This document shows, piece by piece, positions 11,449-22,778 of a stretch of DNA of 64,000 nucleotides. The position numbers and the translations under genes are program-made. How positions within the stretch are numbered: the stretch's first letter is position 1; each line of letters starts with the position of its first letter. This DNA comes from Apodemus sylvaticus (lineage: Eukaryota > Chordata > Mammalia > Rodentia > Muridae). A model generated the notes under the pieces. The model was not told where the DNA came from and searched no databases. It worked only from the letters and a program-made list of their open reading frames with translations. Location: contig NC_067477.1 of assembly GCF_947179515.1 (NCBI RefSeq), positions 69,816,801 through 69,880,800 of the forward strand, given 5' to 3'.

Positions 11449-11617
11449 GTGCAGGGTCATCAAGGCAGCACAGTGGATAAAGGCAAAAGCACTAGGCCTG
11501 ACAGGCTGGGCTCCAGCCCCAGGCACTCATGGTAGGAGAAGAGAACCGATTTCTATGCACAAGTTCCTCTCTGCAAATAAGTAAGAAATTAAAATTAAAA
11601 ACTATAAAAAATGTACA
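11449..11617 (+). repeat. B3-type SINE
   Basis: The head is 'gggtcatcaaggcagcacag', followed by 'ggcctgacaggctgggctcc', 'ggcactcatggtaggagaag', 'agagaaccgatttc', and an A-rich tail with aaataagtaag and aaattaaaa. It lies only about 20 bp beyond the right end of the L1. Confidence 0.6.
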
Positions 11618-12008
11618 TGTGCAGAGGTGTGAAAAAGCCTAAGGAAGTACATCCAAGTCTTGGGTGTTCAGTCTTCGACGTGTAAAACTTATTGGGGCCC
11701 AGCTCCTCTGAGGTCAGGGTCTCAGACAGGAAGAGTGTGAAAAGCCAAGATTTCCCATGGGCTCCAAAGTCAAAAAAGATCACAGCACTTCAGCAATGGG
11801 CTCCTGGATGTCAGCAGTGGATGTCATCAGGAGAGGAGAACCCAAGAGGAGGAATGGGGTGCAGGACATAAATGGATCCAGGGCCAGCAAGCAAATGCCA
11901 TGAGAGCAGAGAGCAGTTAACAAGACGTTTCAGAATAAACCTCAAGACGTTAAAGTGTCTACCACCTCCCCCAGACCCCCACACACACACTTCTCAGGTG
12001 ATTCTCAT
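11618..12008. other. Unique sequence
   Basis: Nothing recognised. The reverse frame at 11595-11783 overlaps the SINE tail and has no recognisable product. A C/A-rich stretch (near 11970-11990) leads into the microsatellite. Confidence 0.4.
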
Positions 12009-12020
12009 GTGGTGTGTGTG

Positions 12021-12065
<45 letters not shown>
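12009..12065. repeat. (GT)n microsatellite
   Basis: About 57 bp of GT repeats interrupted once by gc. The plus frame over it reads as a Val-Cys polymer and is an artefact. Confidence 0.95.
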
Positions 12066-12066
<1 letters not shown>

Positions 12067-12520
12067 GTCTACAGGAACACAGGTTGATCATTAGGGCTTT
12101 TGTACCTTATACCTTTTGTAAAGCTTGACATGCTGCTTAGATTTTCCTGAAAATTCTCACTAGGTCTCTGAGTTACCACCTTCATACAAGGCTAACAAAA
12201 AGAAACAAGCATATCTTTTTTCTCTTCCTTGACATCTTTATTCTTATCTATTGGGCATTCTAACATTCTAAGTAAGGGACAGGTTGAACAAAATTATGTC
12301 CTCCATGTTTTGCTGCCTTTATTTTAGAGAGATTGTGAATAGACAAGCTAATGACAGGGATTAAGTGCTGTGCTCTAAATCTGTTTCAACCAGAAGGAGC
12401 ATTTCTCATAAATGATTTGGTTGATATCTTAACTTCTTATATTGGCAATCAGCATGCTGTCGACACTCCTCTCCAGAGTCTTCGGGTCCTGGCAGCATTT
12501 GGAGTGACACCATTCCTTCC
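12066..12520. other. Unique sequence
   Basis: No repeat recognised. The first part of a 131-codon plus frame (12351-12746) lies here. It runs on into L2-like sequence and resembles no protein I know. Confidence 0.4.
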
Positions 12521-12524
12521 TGCT

Positions 12525-12992
12525 AAGCAGCTTGGCTGTCTGGTCTCTGGACATGTCTTCTTTCACTTCCACTCCTTGAATGACCCTGTTTCCCTTGTGC
12601 TGTGGACAACTACTTCCCTGTGCCTAGAATTTTCTTCCTTTCTTTTTCATGTGACTAGTTACATCTACAAAATCTGTTTAAATGTTATTTCTTTCCTCAA
12701 TTATTTTCCTTCTCTTTCTTTCTTCTCCCTACCACTCTATCTTTGATTTCCCTAAAATTTATGAATGTACTTGACTCATTTTTGTTTTATAGTAACAGTT
12801 TACATAATTTTTTAGAATATGCATTTTTAATTTATATCCCACTTGAAGGAAACTTTCACAATGGAAGGGACCATGGCCCCCACTATTTTAAATTAAAATT
12901 TTTGGAGAATTCTATACATGATTCTACTTGTTTCTTATTCACAATTGCTTCTCCAGTGCCCAGAAAATTGTGTGCAGAATGAATGAGTGAAT
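12525..12992 (+). repeat. L2-like LINE fragment, 3' end
   Basis: The order of features matches the 3' end of mammalian L2: a 'ctgtgcctagaattttcttcc' block, a short pyrimidine-rich run, 'tcccacttgaagg', 'ggaagggaccatgg', then 'ttctccagtgcccag' and a closing 'gaatgaatgagtgaa' that resembles the L2 terminal repeat. It is very diverged. The frames at 12351-12746 and 12743-12982 overlap it. Confidence 0.45.
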
Positions 12993-13819
12993 TTTTTATG
13001 GAAATTTGTGAGATATCTTAGTAATATTTATGCTAGAAGAAGCTGTGTACTTTTAGGAAGTATATTCTTGCCTGGTTCCAGTCAATATCTGAATCTGCCA
13101 GTCTAACTAATGCCAATCTAAGATGTGAATTATAGCATTAAAAAGAAAGGGTCATTCTGACCACAATTGCCTAAAATTCTTTGCATTTTAAAAAATATAT
13201 TGGGATTCTCTGAAATTTGCAAACATGAGAACCCTTGAACATTAATAAACCAGTATGTTACAGATTTAAATTTAAAGTGATATTAAATTTTAGCAGATCT
13301 CCATTAAATAAGATAAAAGACTCAATAAACTCTGACATGAAGAAACGTTATCCCATTTCAGACAATGGTAGAAAATAAAATTGTCACAGTCATAGCAGAT
13401 AATAATACTTGATCATCACAACCAGGATGGGGCAAAGTCCTAATGGAGCCAAAGGAAAGAGCAGATGCTTACTAACTGGTCAACCTCCCTAGTGGATCAC
13501 TCTCAACTCTACAATATACCCAGTTTGGCTGCCAATTTTCAAGGGGAAGGGATAGAACAATTTATCTATTGAAATACCAACTTTTTTTGGATTTTATGAC
13601 ATATTTCACAATCCTATATAGAATCAGTTCTATGTATGACTTTCAAAATCTAAACACCAGTTATAATGTGATTATACTATTAAGTATCATTGAGGTTGCT
13701 TTTCTTCACAAAGAATGTCTTTAAAATTATTTTAATATTCCAGTTTCGTATTTAATAATCTGTTCTCTGCTACACCTAAGAGAGAACATTTACTGTTTAG
13801 ATCCTAATAGTTTGTTTTA
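12993..13819. other. AT-rich unique sequence
   Basis: No repeat or exon recognised. Stop codons are frequent in all frames. Confidence 0.45.
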
Positions 13820-13852
13820 TCATATATATATATATACATATATATATATATG
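13820..13852. repeat. (TA)n microsatellite
   Basis: Two (AT)n runs separated by a 'c' form an imperfect AT palindrome. Confidence 0.85.
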
Positions 13853-13881
13853 TTTGTATATTTTGCATATGCACATATATC

Positions 13882-14117
13882 TTAGTTACTCTCCTGTTGC
13901 TCTGCAATAGCACCATAACAAAGGTAGCTCATAAAAGAAACAGTTTACTGGGGCCTGCTTATAGTTTCAGTTTTCATTGTGATGGGAAGTATGACACTAG
14001 TAGGCAGGCAAACATGGTGTAAACCAGTAGCTCAGAGCTTACATCCTGATCCAAGGCATGAGACAAAGAGAAAAAGAGCTAATGGGGAATGGTATGGGCT
14101 TTGGAAAGCTCAAAACC
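13882..14117 (+). repeat. Rodent interspersed repeat, 5' part (host of the solo LTR)
   Basis: The segment opens 'cttagttactctcctgttgc', then 'caccataacaaaggtagctc', 'cagtttactggggcctgc' and 'tagtttcag'. This is a common murine repeat whose first bases resemble the reverse complement of the end of the 5523-5925 element. It is interrupted at 14117/14118 and resumes at 14513 with 'cccactcccagtgacaca'. Family name uncertain. Confidence 0.6.
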
Positions 14118-14512
14118 TGTCCCTTCCCCCACAACATTAAGCTGGCTGGCAACCCCCACTCTTCCGATGGTGTTATCTCCGGCCTTTGTTCCTTGGAACA
14201 ATAAGGCGCCTTCACCTTGACTACCAACACTGCCACAAGGCAGTTTCACCTGGGACCCAGCAGAGACCCCGCCAGACTGGAAGCAGGCGACCTGCTGAGA
14301 TTTGGAGCCAAAGAGTTCTCGGCCTGCCCTTTGATGTGACCAGCGTCTGGGAGGGGTTGGGTTATTCCCCTAAGACTATATATCTTGACATAGAAATATT
14401 AAAGTTAGTCTTGACCTGCACTTGACTCAGTCTCTCTTTTTGCCCCCTTCCCATCACCCTCAGAATTCTCTTCCAGGTAATCCGGTTCGTATTTGGCCGC
14501 TGGCGGCCAACA
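14118..14512 (+). mobile_element. Solo LTR of a rodent ERV (ERVK/IAP-like class)
   Basis: The segment is 395 bp, begins TGT and ends ACA. It is flanked by near-identical 6-bp copies (aaaacc at 14112-14117, gaaacc at 14513-14518), as expected for ERVK-type integration. Within it an attaaa polyadenylation-type hexamer lies near 14398, followed by a pyrimidine-rich U5-like stretch. The flanking rodent repeat is continuous once this segment is removed. No gag, pol or env sequence is present, so it is a solo LTR left by LTR-LTR recombination. The exact family was not identified. Confidence 0.6.
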
Positions 14513-14650
14513 GAAACCCACTCCCAGTGACACAATTTCTCCAACAGGACCACACCTCCTAATCCTTCCCAAATAGGTCCACCAACTGGGCACCGGACAT
14601 TCAAACATATGAACCTATGGGGCCATGCTCAATCAAGCCACCACAATTAA
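14513..14650 (+). repeat. Rodent interspersed repeat, 3' part (continues from 13882)
   Basis: It reads 'cccactcccagtgacacaat', 'cctcctaatccttccc', 'cattcaaacatatgaacc', 'tatggggccatgctcaatca' and ends at 'ccaccacaa'. This is the expected continuation of the 13882-14117 segment across the LTR insertion. Confidence 0.65.
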
Positions 14651-15224
14651 GATGAGAAACTAGATAACTAAAGTTCCAATCAATGTTCAACGACCCAGCA
14701 AGTAACTTCACACGGAACATATGGTGTGTTATTACTGTGTGGTTTTACGGTCTTTGCATCTTCAGGAGCATTTTGGTTATTTAGGTATTTGCTTTTCTGC
14801 TGTACCTTATATAGCTTAAACTCAGTGTACAAATACTACTCCAAGGTATAAATATTAATATGTTAGAATTCTAATTGAAACCCATGAAGAAATTACTTTC
14901 ATGCTTGGGAAACAGTTATCTGGGAGGCATTGGAATTTCTCTTGGCTTGGGACAGTCGAAGCAATCCTGATTATGAAGTGGCACTGAAAGTTTCTTATGA
15001 TCTGTTGGTGTGTGAGACACAAATCACAGGACTACTTAGCATCCTGGTGCTTGAGTCACTATACCAACTACTGCTAGGTTACTCAGCATTCAGTATCTAG
15101 CCCACCTACTGCATTACTGAATGTCCCCTTTGATGGTCCACAAGAGAAAAAGGACTTTATAAGAGTCCTTCCATAGTCATGTGACTGGTCAGTCATTTAT
15201 CTTTTCTAAATTAAAAACCAAGAA
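14651..15224. other. Unique sequence
   Basis: No repeat or exon recognised. Confidence 0.4.
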
Positions 15225-15425
15225 ACAAAGAACAAGAGTCTCACTGGTTATCATTTTCTCCAGGATAAAGCTAAATATTTTGCCATCAGGTTTCTATACC
15301 TCCTATGACTGGACTCTGGACTGTCCACTCACAAATAAGACTTTTGCATCTCTGCTTCTCAGCCATCCTCCATTTTTGCAGTTCCTCTTTCCCCCTATTC
15401 CTCTAGGATAAAGAATTTCCTCTCA
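15225..15425 (+). repeat. Possible L2 LINE fragment
   Basis: A 'ctccaggataaagct' block, then a short variable part, then C/T-rich 'ctgcttctcagccatcctcc' resembles the L2 3' region by eye. Low confidence. Confidence 0.3.
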
Positions 15426-15519
15426 CCTGAATTCCTTAGATGGACAATCTGTCCCCTTGTATAAGAATGTTTCTTTCTACCATGCACATGTTCGTGACTA
15501 CTCTATATGATTAGGTTTT

Positions 15520-15532
15520 AAGAATCCCAGGA
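15520..15532. repeat. B1 target-site duplication, left copy
   Basis: aagaatcccagga directly precedes the B1 and recurs after its A-rich tail with a single extra c (15690-15703). Confidence 0.85.
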
Positions 15533-15689
15533 GGCCGGGCGGTGGTGGCGCACGCCTTTAATCCCAGCACTTGGGAGGCAGAGGCAGGCGGATCTCTGAG
15601 TTCGAGGCCAGCCTGGTCTACAGAGTGAGTTCCAGGACAGCCAGGGCTACACAGAGAAACCCTGTCTTGGAAAAAAACAAACAAACAAA
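15533..15689 (+). repeat. B1 SINE, full length and young
   Basis: A complete 7SL-derived B1 monomer. It starts ggccgggcggtggtggcgca, has the characteristic 'aatcccagcacttggg' and 'gttcgaggccagcctgg' (B box region), and 'acagccagggctacacagag'. It ends in a caaacaaacaaa-type tail. The near-perfect 13-14-bp target-site duplication and low divergence point to a recent insertion. The reverse frame at 15511-15759 is its shadow. Confidence 0.97.
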
Positions 15690-15703
15690 AAGAATCCCCA
15701 GGA

Positions 15704-16929
15704 GATGTGAACCAAATTTGCTTTGATATCAACCATGAGATTCTGATATAAGAAGACACTCATTAAGTACTGACTCCTAGTCAGGGGAGGCTGAGAGGGT
15801 TGGTATATCTTGTTCCACCCAAGAAAAGCTGAAAATACTAGTTTAGTAATTAATGCAAAAGTTTATAGAAGACAAAAATATATAAGCCTGGATTATCATC
15901 TTGTACAGAAGAAAAAAAAAGCAGTGATTGGCTAAAGGGCACAGCTATATCATGAGGAGGCCCTTTTGGCAAAAGGGCCAAATATATGCTCCAAATGGAA
16001 TCTCTTCAAGTGATGGCTTCATATTGAACAATTTGTATATAACTGGATTCAAACTAGAAAATAAGAAAACAGTGCCATTGAAGAAGGTACAATTACACTA
16101 GCACATTATTCCAAATACTAGCACATTTGGAAACAAAGGATACTTGCACATTATGAGAGAATCTGTACCTTATCAGGTGCAGATTCTCAAATACACAAGA
16201 AACATTACAATTAGTAGAACACCATTTTGTAACTTCCAAAGAAATAATTGATTGTAGCACCACATGACCTATAGATACGTCAACAGGGAATTGAATCCCC
16301 ACAGGATGCACAGGCTCCAGTGACTATCTGCAGGTTATAAGGGGAATCTCAACTGTATGAAATTCCTCCCCACCACTACCTTTGACACCACAAATAGTAG
16401 AAATCCTGGTATGACCAGATGCCACCAGAACTGCACATGTCATATATGGTAAGCCTCAATCCAAACGCTTCTTGACCAAATTTTCAGTTTATAAGAAACA
16501 AAGGCTAGGAGAAAGAAATTGGAGTAGAAGAAAAAACTTATGAGATATCCAGAGGATGAATCTAGCACATGAAATTCCCCACACAAAAATTCAACTAGCT
16601 TCTTTCAACTGGTAAAGACTGGTAGGACCATAGTTTGAATTGAATATTGAGACAGAAACAAAAAGACCAGGGTCAGAATCAAAGGCAGCTATGAGAAGAT
16701 AGATTTTATGTTTATTTTATCTAAACTGCTGTTTTGTAACTTTAGAACCAGACCTAAGAGAATGATACTCTCAAAAAACAATAAACATCTTGATTTCTGG
16801 CATAATTCCACAGTCAGGATGGACATGCACTCTCTACCATTTCATAGAACATTTAGGGAGAAACATAATTTTTATATCTTATATAATTAGATATTCATAT
16901 TTTATAGTCCTACCTCAAATAATCTATTA
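15704..16929. other. Unique sequence
   Basis: No repeat family recognised. A short motif (actagcacatt and variants) recurs three times between 16094 and 16157. No exon or RNA gene seen. Confidence 0.4.
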
Positions 16930-17078
16930 TCCTATGAAATAATTATTGACTTTACCCTATTATTTGACACAGTATGCAAATTACAAATTAATTGGTTGTC
17001 TAATCCTGAGTTCACTATCTATCACCTAGAACAGGGCATATTCATTGGGCATCTGGATTAATGCTGAAATGATGGAGA
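16930..17078 (+). repeat. Possible L2 3'-end fragment
   Basis: 'cacctagaacagggca' followed by 'attcattgggcatctgg' resembles the L2 terminal region. Very weak. Confidence 0.2.
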
Positions 17079-18201
17079 GTAACATTTAGCTTAATTGAAA
17101 ATCACTTGCTAATAGAGTTAGATACCTCAGGTAATAGATTACATTATTTTTGTGGTTTCAGGTTCCATGTATAACATCTTTCTTAGCAATCACAACAACC
17201 TATGTTGGGCACCAATATAGCAGATATTATTCTTCACAGTGGAAAAAGAGAACAAACTTGTACAAAGTCACATTGCTTCTGACTCTAAGTCCCATGCTTC
17301 ATTTTTGGAACTCCACTTCAGCGTGGGTATCATTTCTAGGCAGTAGTCCCAAAACTATGATTTCCATTCCCTAGCTAGTCCCTCACTGGTAGTGCTAACG
17401 ATTAAAACATCTGGCAACTTGAATATGATACCAAGTCCACTACAGAAGGTATCATTTCACCCACTTTCTGAAAGGCCCAATGCCCCATATCCTACAAATG
17501 TTATATTCATCCCAACGTTTTTGCTCCTTTGTTCAGAAATGAAACTCCCTTGGGTACACTCTGATTACTTTGTCTTCTGGCAGTTAACCACTCCACCATC
17601 ATGTCATCTGTCTCTTAGAGTCCAGAGGCAGGAAGCAATGAGGTCTTACTGTGACATTTTCTTGCCCATCTGATTGGTTTTCACAATCAGTAGCATGCCT
17701 TATCATTATGATAGTTTAATATGTAAGATTCAGTGGGGAGGAGCTGTGGTGACTTAAAAAATTGAGTCTGAACTTAGAACACATGTAAAGCCCTTGATTT
17801 CTTTCTGTTCCTTCTGGTAGCTTTTCTCTAACCTCTCTTCAGCATATTTGCCACTGTTTCTTAGACAAGACTCTGTCAGGGCTCTTAACATGTGTGCTGT
17901 CCTCACTGAACACTGCATACTCACACCACCATTTCCAATCTCTACCTCTCCACTCATGTTCTCTACCACTTCCTCAAAATAACTTGCTTTCTTCTCAAAA
18001 TAACCTTGCTTTCTCTAAAGAGGACATCTGGATTCTAGATGTTAGAAACTGTGATCAGACACTGCTTATAGTAAATATTTGTTTGTTTACTTGTTTTCTT
18101 TTTATTTTTTGTTTGAGTATTGAGGAAAACTACAAATGCAAACAAAAAGTTATAAAAGGTAATGAATAGACTACTTTTGGCTCAATGGTTAAAGTGGAAG
18201 T
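17079..18201. other. Unique sequence
   Basis: Several short overlapping frames (17150-17374, 17392-17673, 17754-17969 reverse, 17894-18169) have no recognisable product and no retroposon or splice context. Nothing else is seen. Confidence 0.4.
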
Positions 18202-18653
18202 TGTTGGATGAGGGGAGACGGGGCCTAACATTTATGGAAAGACTAGGCTTTGACAATCTGTCTTCTCAACAACAAGCAGATGAGGAGAGTGCCTGGTAAA
18301 ATAAGCAACTCCCTGCTATGTAACAGTTTCCTCCATGATTTCAAGGTAAACAACTCAAAACAACTAGCTAGCTTCAGGAAGTTCCTGAGACCAGCAAAGC
18401 CTTGCAGGAACAGGAACTAGCTGAGTTGCCTGGAAAAGGTTTAGACCAACTGAGTCACTTGGGAAACACTCTCTAACTGTTCCCAGCTTTTATGTGCTGT
18501 TACCCAGGATGGGGAGGGCCCTGGTGATACAGCTGTCTTTGAGTTATTTCTGCTCCTGTAAATGACTCTTTGCCCATATTCCTATAAGTAACCCCAACAG
18601 AACTCATGGTTCACCATGTTGGACTCCTCAGGAAAAGTTTTGTCACACAATAC
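18202..18653 (+). mobile_element. MaLR/ERVL-type solo LTR (ORR1- or RMER-like), near full length
   Basis: The segment starts tgttggatgaggggagacgg. It carries landmarks shared with rodent MaLR/ERVL LTRs in order: 'caggaagttcctgagacc', 'gcaggaacaggaactag', 'ggaaaaggtttagaccaact', 'gagtcacttgggaaacac', 'aactcatggttcacc' and a terminal 'ttttgtcacaca'. It is about 450 bp, a plausible full length. No internal coding sequence is linked to it. A clear target-site duplication was not seen. Confidence 0.6.
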
Positions 18654-18904
18654 CCCCCTGGTACCTGTTCAGATTTATCTTTTTCTTCATGGCATGTCTA
18701 AGTTTGCACACTCCTTTACAGACAGCACAGGAGGACAGTTTCTTGGCAATCTATAAGGGGGATCTCTTTTAGGTGTATAACAGGCATCAGTGTACGTGGT
18801 CTCCCAGATTCTACCTATCTGTCTGGAAATTTTGCCCTTACTGCTTCTTGCTATGTTAGAAATCACTAGTTCCAAAATTGAGACTTTATTCTCTTTGGAT
18901 TGAG

Positions 18905-19115
18905 CCTGACAGACAGAGAGGTCATTAGAGGATAGGTGATCCTCTTGACAGAGAGTGAACACCAAGTTATGAACAGACAGAGCTCCTGAGTTCAGACTCC
19001 CAGCATCCACGTACAACATCATTGCTCAGGCACACTCCCGCACCTCATTGGCCAGCCAGTCTAGACAGTCAGTGAGCTGCAAGTTCAGTGGGAGACCCTG
19101 TTTCCAATATCAGAT
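18905..19115 (+). repeat. B4-type SINE (RSINE1/B4A-like)
   Basis: A tRNA-like head with 'gctcctgagttcagactccc' and 'agcatccacgta' precedes a B1-like body with 'attggccagccagtctagac', 'gtgagctgcaagttcagtg' and 'ggagaccctgtttcc'. This fused structure is typical of rodent B4 elements. The reverse frame at 18687-19022 overlaps it and is not a gene. Confidence 0.55.
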
Positions 19116-20572
19116 TTGAAGCAATGCAAAAAGATTGCAGGTCAAGATAGAAGCAAAAGAAAAAACAAGTTAATGTTCTGTAATCTATTCATAAGGTTCT
19201 AAAGTCATTTCTTTCCAGAATTTCCAAATCCCTAAACTAGAGTTTATTGTTCTAGCCAACCTTCCTCCCATAGAAGTTTCTTTCCAGGATTCCCAGTAAT
19301 TGCCTTTCAATTTGGCACAGCCAAGGATGCCCATTAGGTTGTCTCTTCCCACCAGATGTTTTTCAGCTGTTCTCAATATCTTTCTGCTAATGCTTTGCCA
19401 TCTGCCACCTTAATGGTGATACAACAGGGACTGGATGCTTTGGTGACTTTGTTCTTCTAGTTGTGAAGCCCTGGCCCGATGCCTCATCCTAGGAAAGTCT
19501 GATATTCATATTCATCACATTACCCAACTAGTTTAGACCTTGATTCCATCCATCTTGTAACAGACCAGTTAGCTAACTAGTCAGTAGTGTGATGAAGAAC
19601 AAGAGCGCTCACTGCCTCGTCCATCCTACACTGGTCTTCATTAGTGAACACATGACATCCTTTCTGACAGTCACACGCTCTGCCAGCAGGGCATTAGCTA
19701 GCATCCTTCTGTCTAGCCAGTACTATTTGCTGTTACCTTAAATAATTTTTTATCACCATGACAATAGCACATCAGAAGCAGTTATGTGCCTTTTGTGTCA
19801 CCTTGATAGTCATCCCTTACACGTGGCAATCTTAGGCTTGTTTGATATTCTCTACGGCTGAGTGGAGACAAATCTTGGCCCTCTGAGATCAACAGTCAGT
19901 TATCAGAATCAATGTCTGCTAAGGCACAATAATAGTTAATGATGCTGATTTCCAAGGACCATAAATCAGTTTGTAATCTATTTGTATATACCTATTGAGA
20001 CGATTACTTCTCTTTCAATTATTCACAGTAATGGAAACTATTTTTCTGAAACCATGATTATACTAGATGTCAGAAAGGTTATCACTGTTAGCTCATAATC
20101 CCTTCCAAAGACCCACTGGGAATGGTTGTTACTGGAACTTTAGCAAATACAGCAGTAGGTACAGCAGAGCTAACAATATGCATACTAATCTCAATGTACC
20201 TGTCTTCAGTTATCTGTTTACATTTTAATTAATTATTTTAAGATTTGGTCCCTATTATATGATAATCTCATATATAATTTTCTAAAACAATGCAAGCATC
20301 CAACTGTGATTGTGGTCATAAGCCAGGTTTGCTTGTAGAACATTCAAATTAACATTTAGAACTAAAGGAAAATGTTAATACAGTTGTCACCAGGATAAAA
20401 TACACATTCACTGGCGTTATGATGATGACTTATCCTGATATGCCCTTTTCTCCATTCCAAGCCATATATAAGTTACTAACAAAAATATCAGTCTTTTGTT
20501 TGACATTGTACTGAGATACTAAACAGTAACTTGATACTTTATGTAAAGCTGCCACATAAAAAGAAGTCATGG

Positions 20573-20575
<3 letters not shown>
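19116..20575. other. Unique sequence
   Basis: About 1.4 kb without a recognised repeat. The reverse frame at 19185-19376 has no recognisable product. Confidence 0.4.

Positions 20576-20606
<31 letters not shown>
20576..20606. repeat. (GT)n microsatellite
   Basis: About 15 uninterrupted TG units. Confidence 0.95.
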
Positions 20607-20608
<2 letters not shown>

Positions 20609-20665
20609 CAACAGTGAAATAACTGGGCGATAACAGTTCACTCACTTTCATTTTAGTGAAGAAAT

Positions 20666-20702
20666 GTTTTTTGTTTTGTTTGTTTTTGTTTTATTTTTTT
20701 AT
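20666..20702. repeat. T-rich (TTTTG)-like low-complexity tract
   Basis: ttttttgttttgtttgtttt-type sequence. It could be the complement of a SINE A-rich tail, but no SINE body is visible beside it. Confidence 0.6.
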
Positions 20703-20914
20703 AAACACAGAATAATGTGGTTTTGTAAGTCATAAAACATGCTTATATATTATTAAATTTATAATGGTTATATATAACTAAATAAAAGGAATAAGACATT
20801 CATTAGCAAAGGACATGGATGAAAACTGTCATTAAGGGCGGAATGGAACAAGGGTAAGGACAGGTGTACTTAGATGCTAACATTAGTGAGATATTCAGGA
20901 GCTGATGTTTCTAC

Positions 20915-21018
20915 TGAGATTTAGTTTTGTTTTAGACAATGTATTGCTGTGGAGCCCAGACTGGTTTTGAATCCATCATCCTCCTGCCTCAGCCTCCCTT
21001 GGATGGAATTATGGACAA
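20915..21018 (-). repeat. B1-related SINE fragment, reverse orientation
   Basis: The plus strand reads as the complement of a 7SL-derived body: 'gtggagcccagactggtttt', 'gaatccatcatcctcctgcc', 'tcagcctccctt'. It is old and diverged (PB1/B1F-like). Confidence 0.65.
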
Positions 21019-22729
21019 CAATATACATCTGACTGTTTTCTCTGACTTTTGTTAAATGAATACAATCTTGGCCAGTAAAGAAGAACTGAGTTAAGACTAA
21101 TGAAAAAGTCTTTATAAATGAACTTAACAAACTCCACTGTACTTCATATAATCATTGCTGTTTTGCACCCCTAAGAGTGTTTTTGAAGTTTTCAGTGCAG
21201 TTAATTGAAACCCTACTAGATGCAAATCAAAAGTTCCAGCCTTAATTGAGATATTTTGAAAATTGAACCCATTGCTTCAGGCAGGTGCTACATGAGATTC
21301 CATTAATATAGGTAATTAACATTAGCCTCTGCTTTAATTAACATGCACACTTTAATTAGCAAAGCATTAACCAACATTAAAAAATCTGATCTTCATGCAT
21401 CACAAAAAACTGCAAAGTTATGACTAGTATGTTATTTTTCTCCAAGGTTGTAAATCACAAAATAGCAATTCCTTTCAGAGAACACACCAAATTTAAAATA
21501 TTAAACAGGATGAGACATAGGAGTAGAAACTATCATTATGAAAAGCAATGTTCTTAGAAAATACAGAGCCAAAGGGTTCCATCTTTTAAACATGAATAGC
21601 ATCCTAATCTTTTAATGATCTTTTGGGAGGCGTGGGACACTGTGCACACAGTACTGACATGAAAGGTTCCCACAGACCAGAAACTTCTTTTTATGTAATG
21701 GACAAACGGCTATGCTACATGACACAGGAGGACCATCTTCTTCTTTAGCTTTTCTGACTCTTCCCAGAGACAAGACAGAGCCCCAGTTGGGGATGGTATT
21801 TAACAATAGAAGCTCAAAACTAGCAGAGATTTTATTTTTAAAACAATCAGTGCCACATGTTTCAAAATGGTCATTTACTGTCATCTTACTTACATTATGT
21901 TTTGGACAATAAATGATCACTAAGCACATAGCTCTTATTAATACAAAATTAACTTTCATGTTATTTCCTTACTATGGTCACTTAGATGTGCTGAATTTTG
22001 AGTTGTGTTCATTTAATATTAGTATCCTTTTGTTTCAAGTTATGCTAACATTTTAGCAAAATAAAAAAACAAGCAAATAAATAAATAGCAGCCCTTTAAA
22101 ACACACACTTCAGGACAATCAGTGGTATCCAGATGACTCACTAAGCAAAGTGTTCAGGATGCTGAAATACAACTCGGCAGACAAGTGAGAGGTCTTCAGG
22201 GAGAGAGAATATTACACAAAATTAAGATAACTATGTCCCTGCAAATTCTCTTCTGTGTACAAGGAGTATTTTAGGACAAAGACATTTGGGTGACTACACA
22301 ATGAAAGTAAATGAGTCCCAGGTGTTTCTAGCAGACATTCAAATCTAAACAGAAAATATCAGAGCAGGGCTACTGTGTCACCACATTGGAAGGGGAACAG
22401 GAGAGAGGCTGAGGCACCCTGAGCTGTTCAGGCTCGTTCACTCTGTCAAGTTATTGCTAACTCGCAAGGCAACCGCTCCTTTCCAGGACTCCAAGGAGGG
22501 TGGGGCTGCTGCTCTCCCATCCCTAACCCTGGCCGCTTCGCCACAGTCACCACAGCCAAGCACCTTTGTCCTTCATTAATGTCACAGAGTGGAGTCCCAT
22601 TCACCTACCTAGATAATAAATGTAAACTGCATAAAAAAGGGCTTCCCCGGGCTGACCCCAATGTCGTTTTCTGTTCTTTTTCTCTCTTATTTCCTTTATT
22701 CCTCATTTATTTTCTTATTAGCTTATTTA
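21019..22729. other. Unique sequence with a TAATTA-rich block
   Basis: No transposon is recognised. Between 21313 and 21359 three taatta-containing motifs occur within 50 bp. The overlapping frames at 21612-21959 (reverse, 115 codons) and 21712-21912 (plus) match nothing I know. Confidence 0.45.
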
Positions 22730-22778
22730 TTTTGCATGCGAGGCAAGTACTCTACCAACGGGCTACATTCTAGCCTTC
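22730..22778 (-). repeat. ID/B4-related SINE fragment, reverse orientation
   Basis: 'gcatgcgaggcaagtactct' followed by 'accaacgggctac' is the complement of a tRNA-Ala-like ID head (gtagctcagtggtagagcacttgcc type). Confidence 0.5.

Noticed and set aside
12351..12982. 131- and 79-codon plus frames
   Set aside because: They run through L2-like 3' sequence, are in different frames and match no protein family.
15511..15759. 82-codon reverse frame resembling a common 'protein' (SLCSPGCPGT, GLELRDPPASAS)
   Set aside because: This is the familiar antisense translation of a B1 SINE.
18202..18653. Provirus with internal genes next to the LTR
   Set aside because: No gag, pol or env-like sequence and no second LTR lie on either side.
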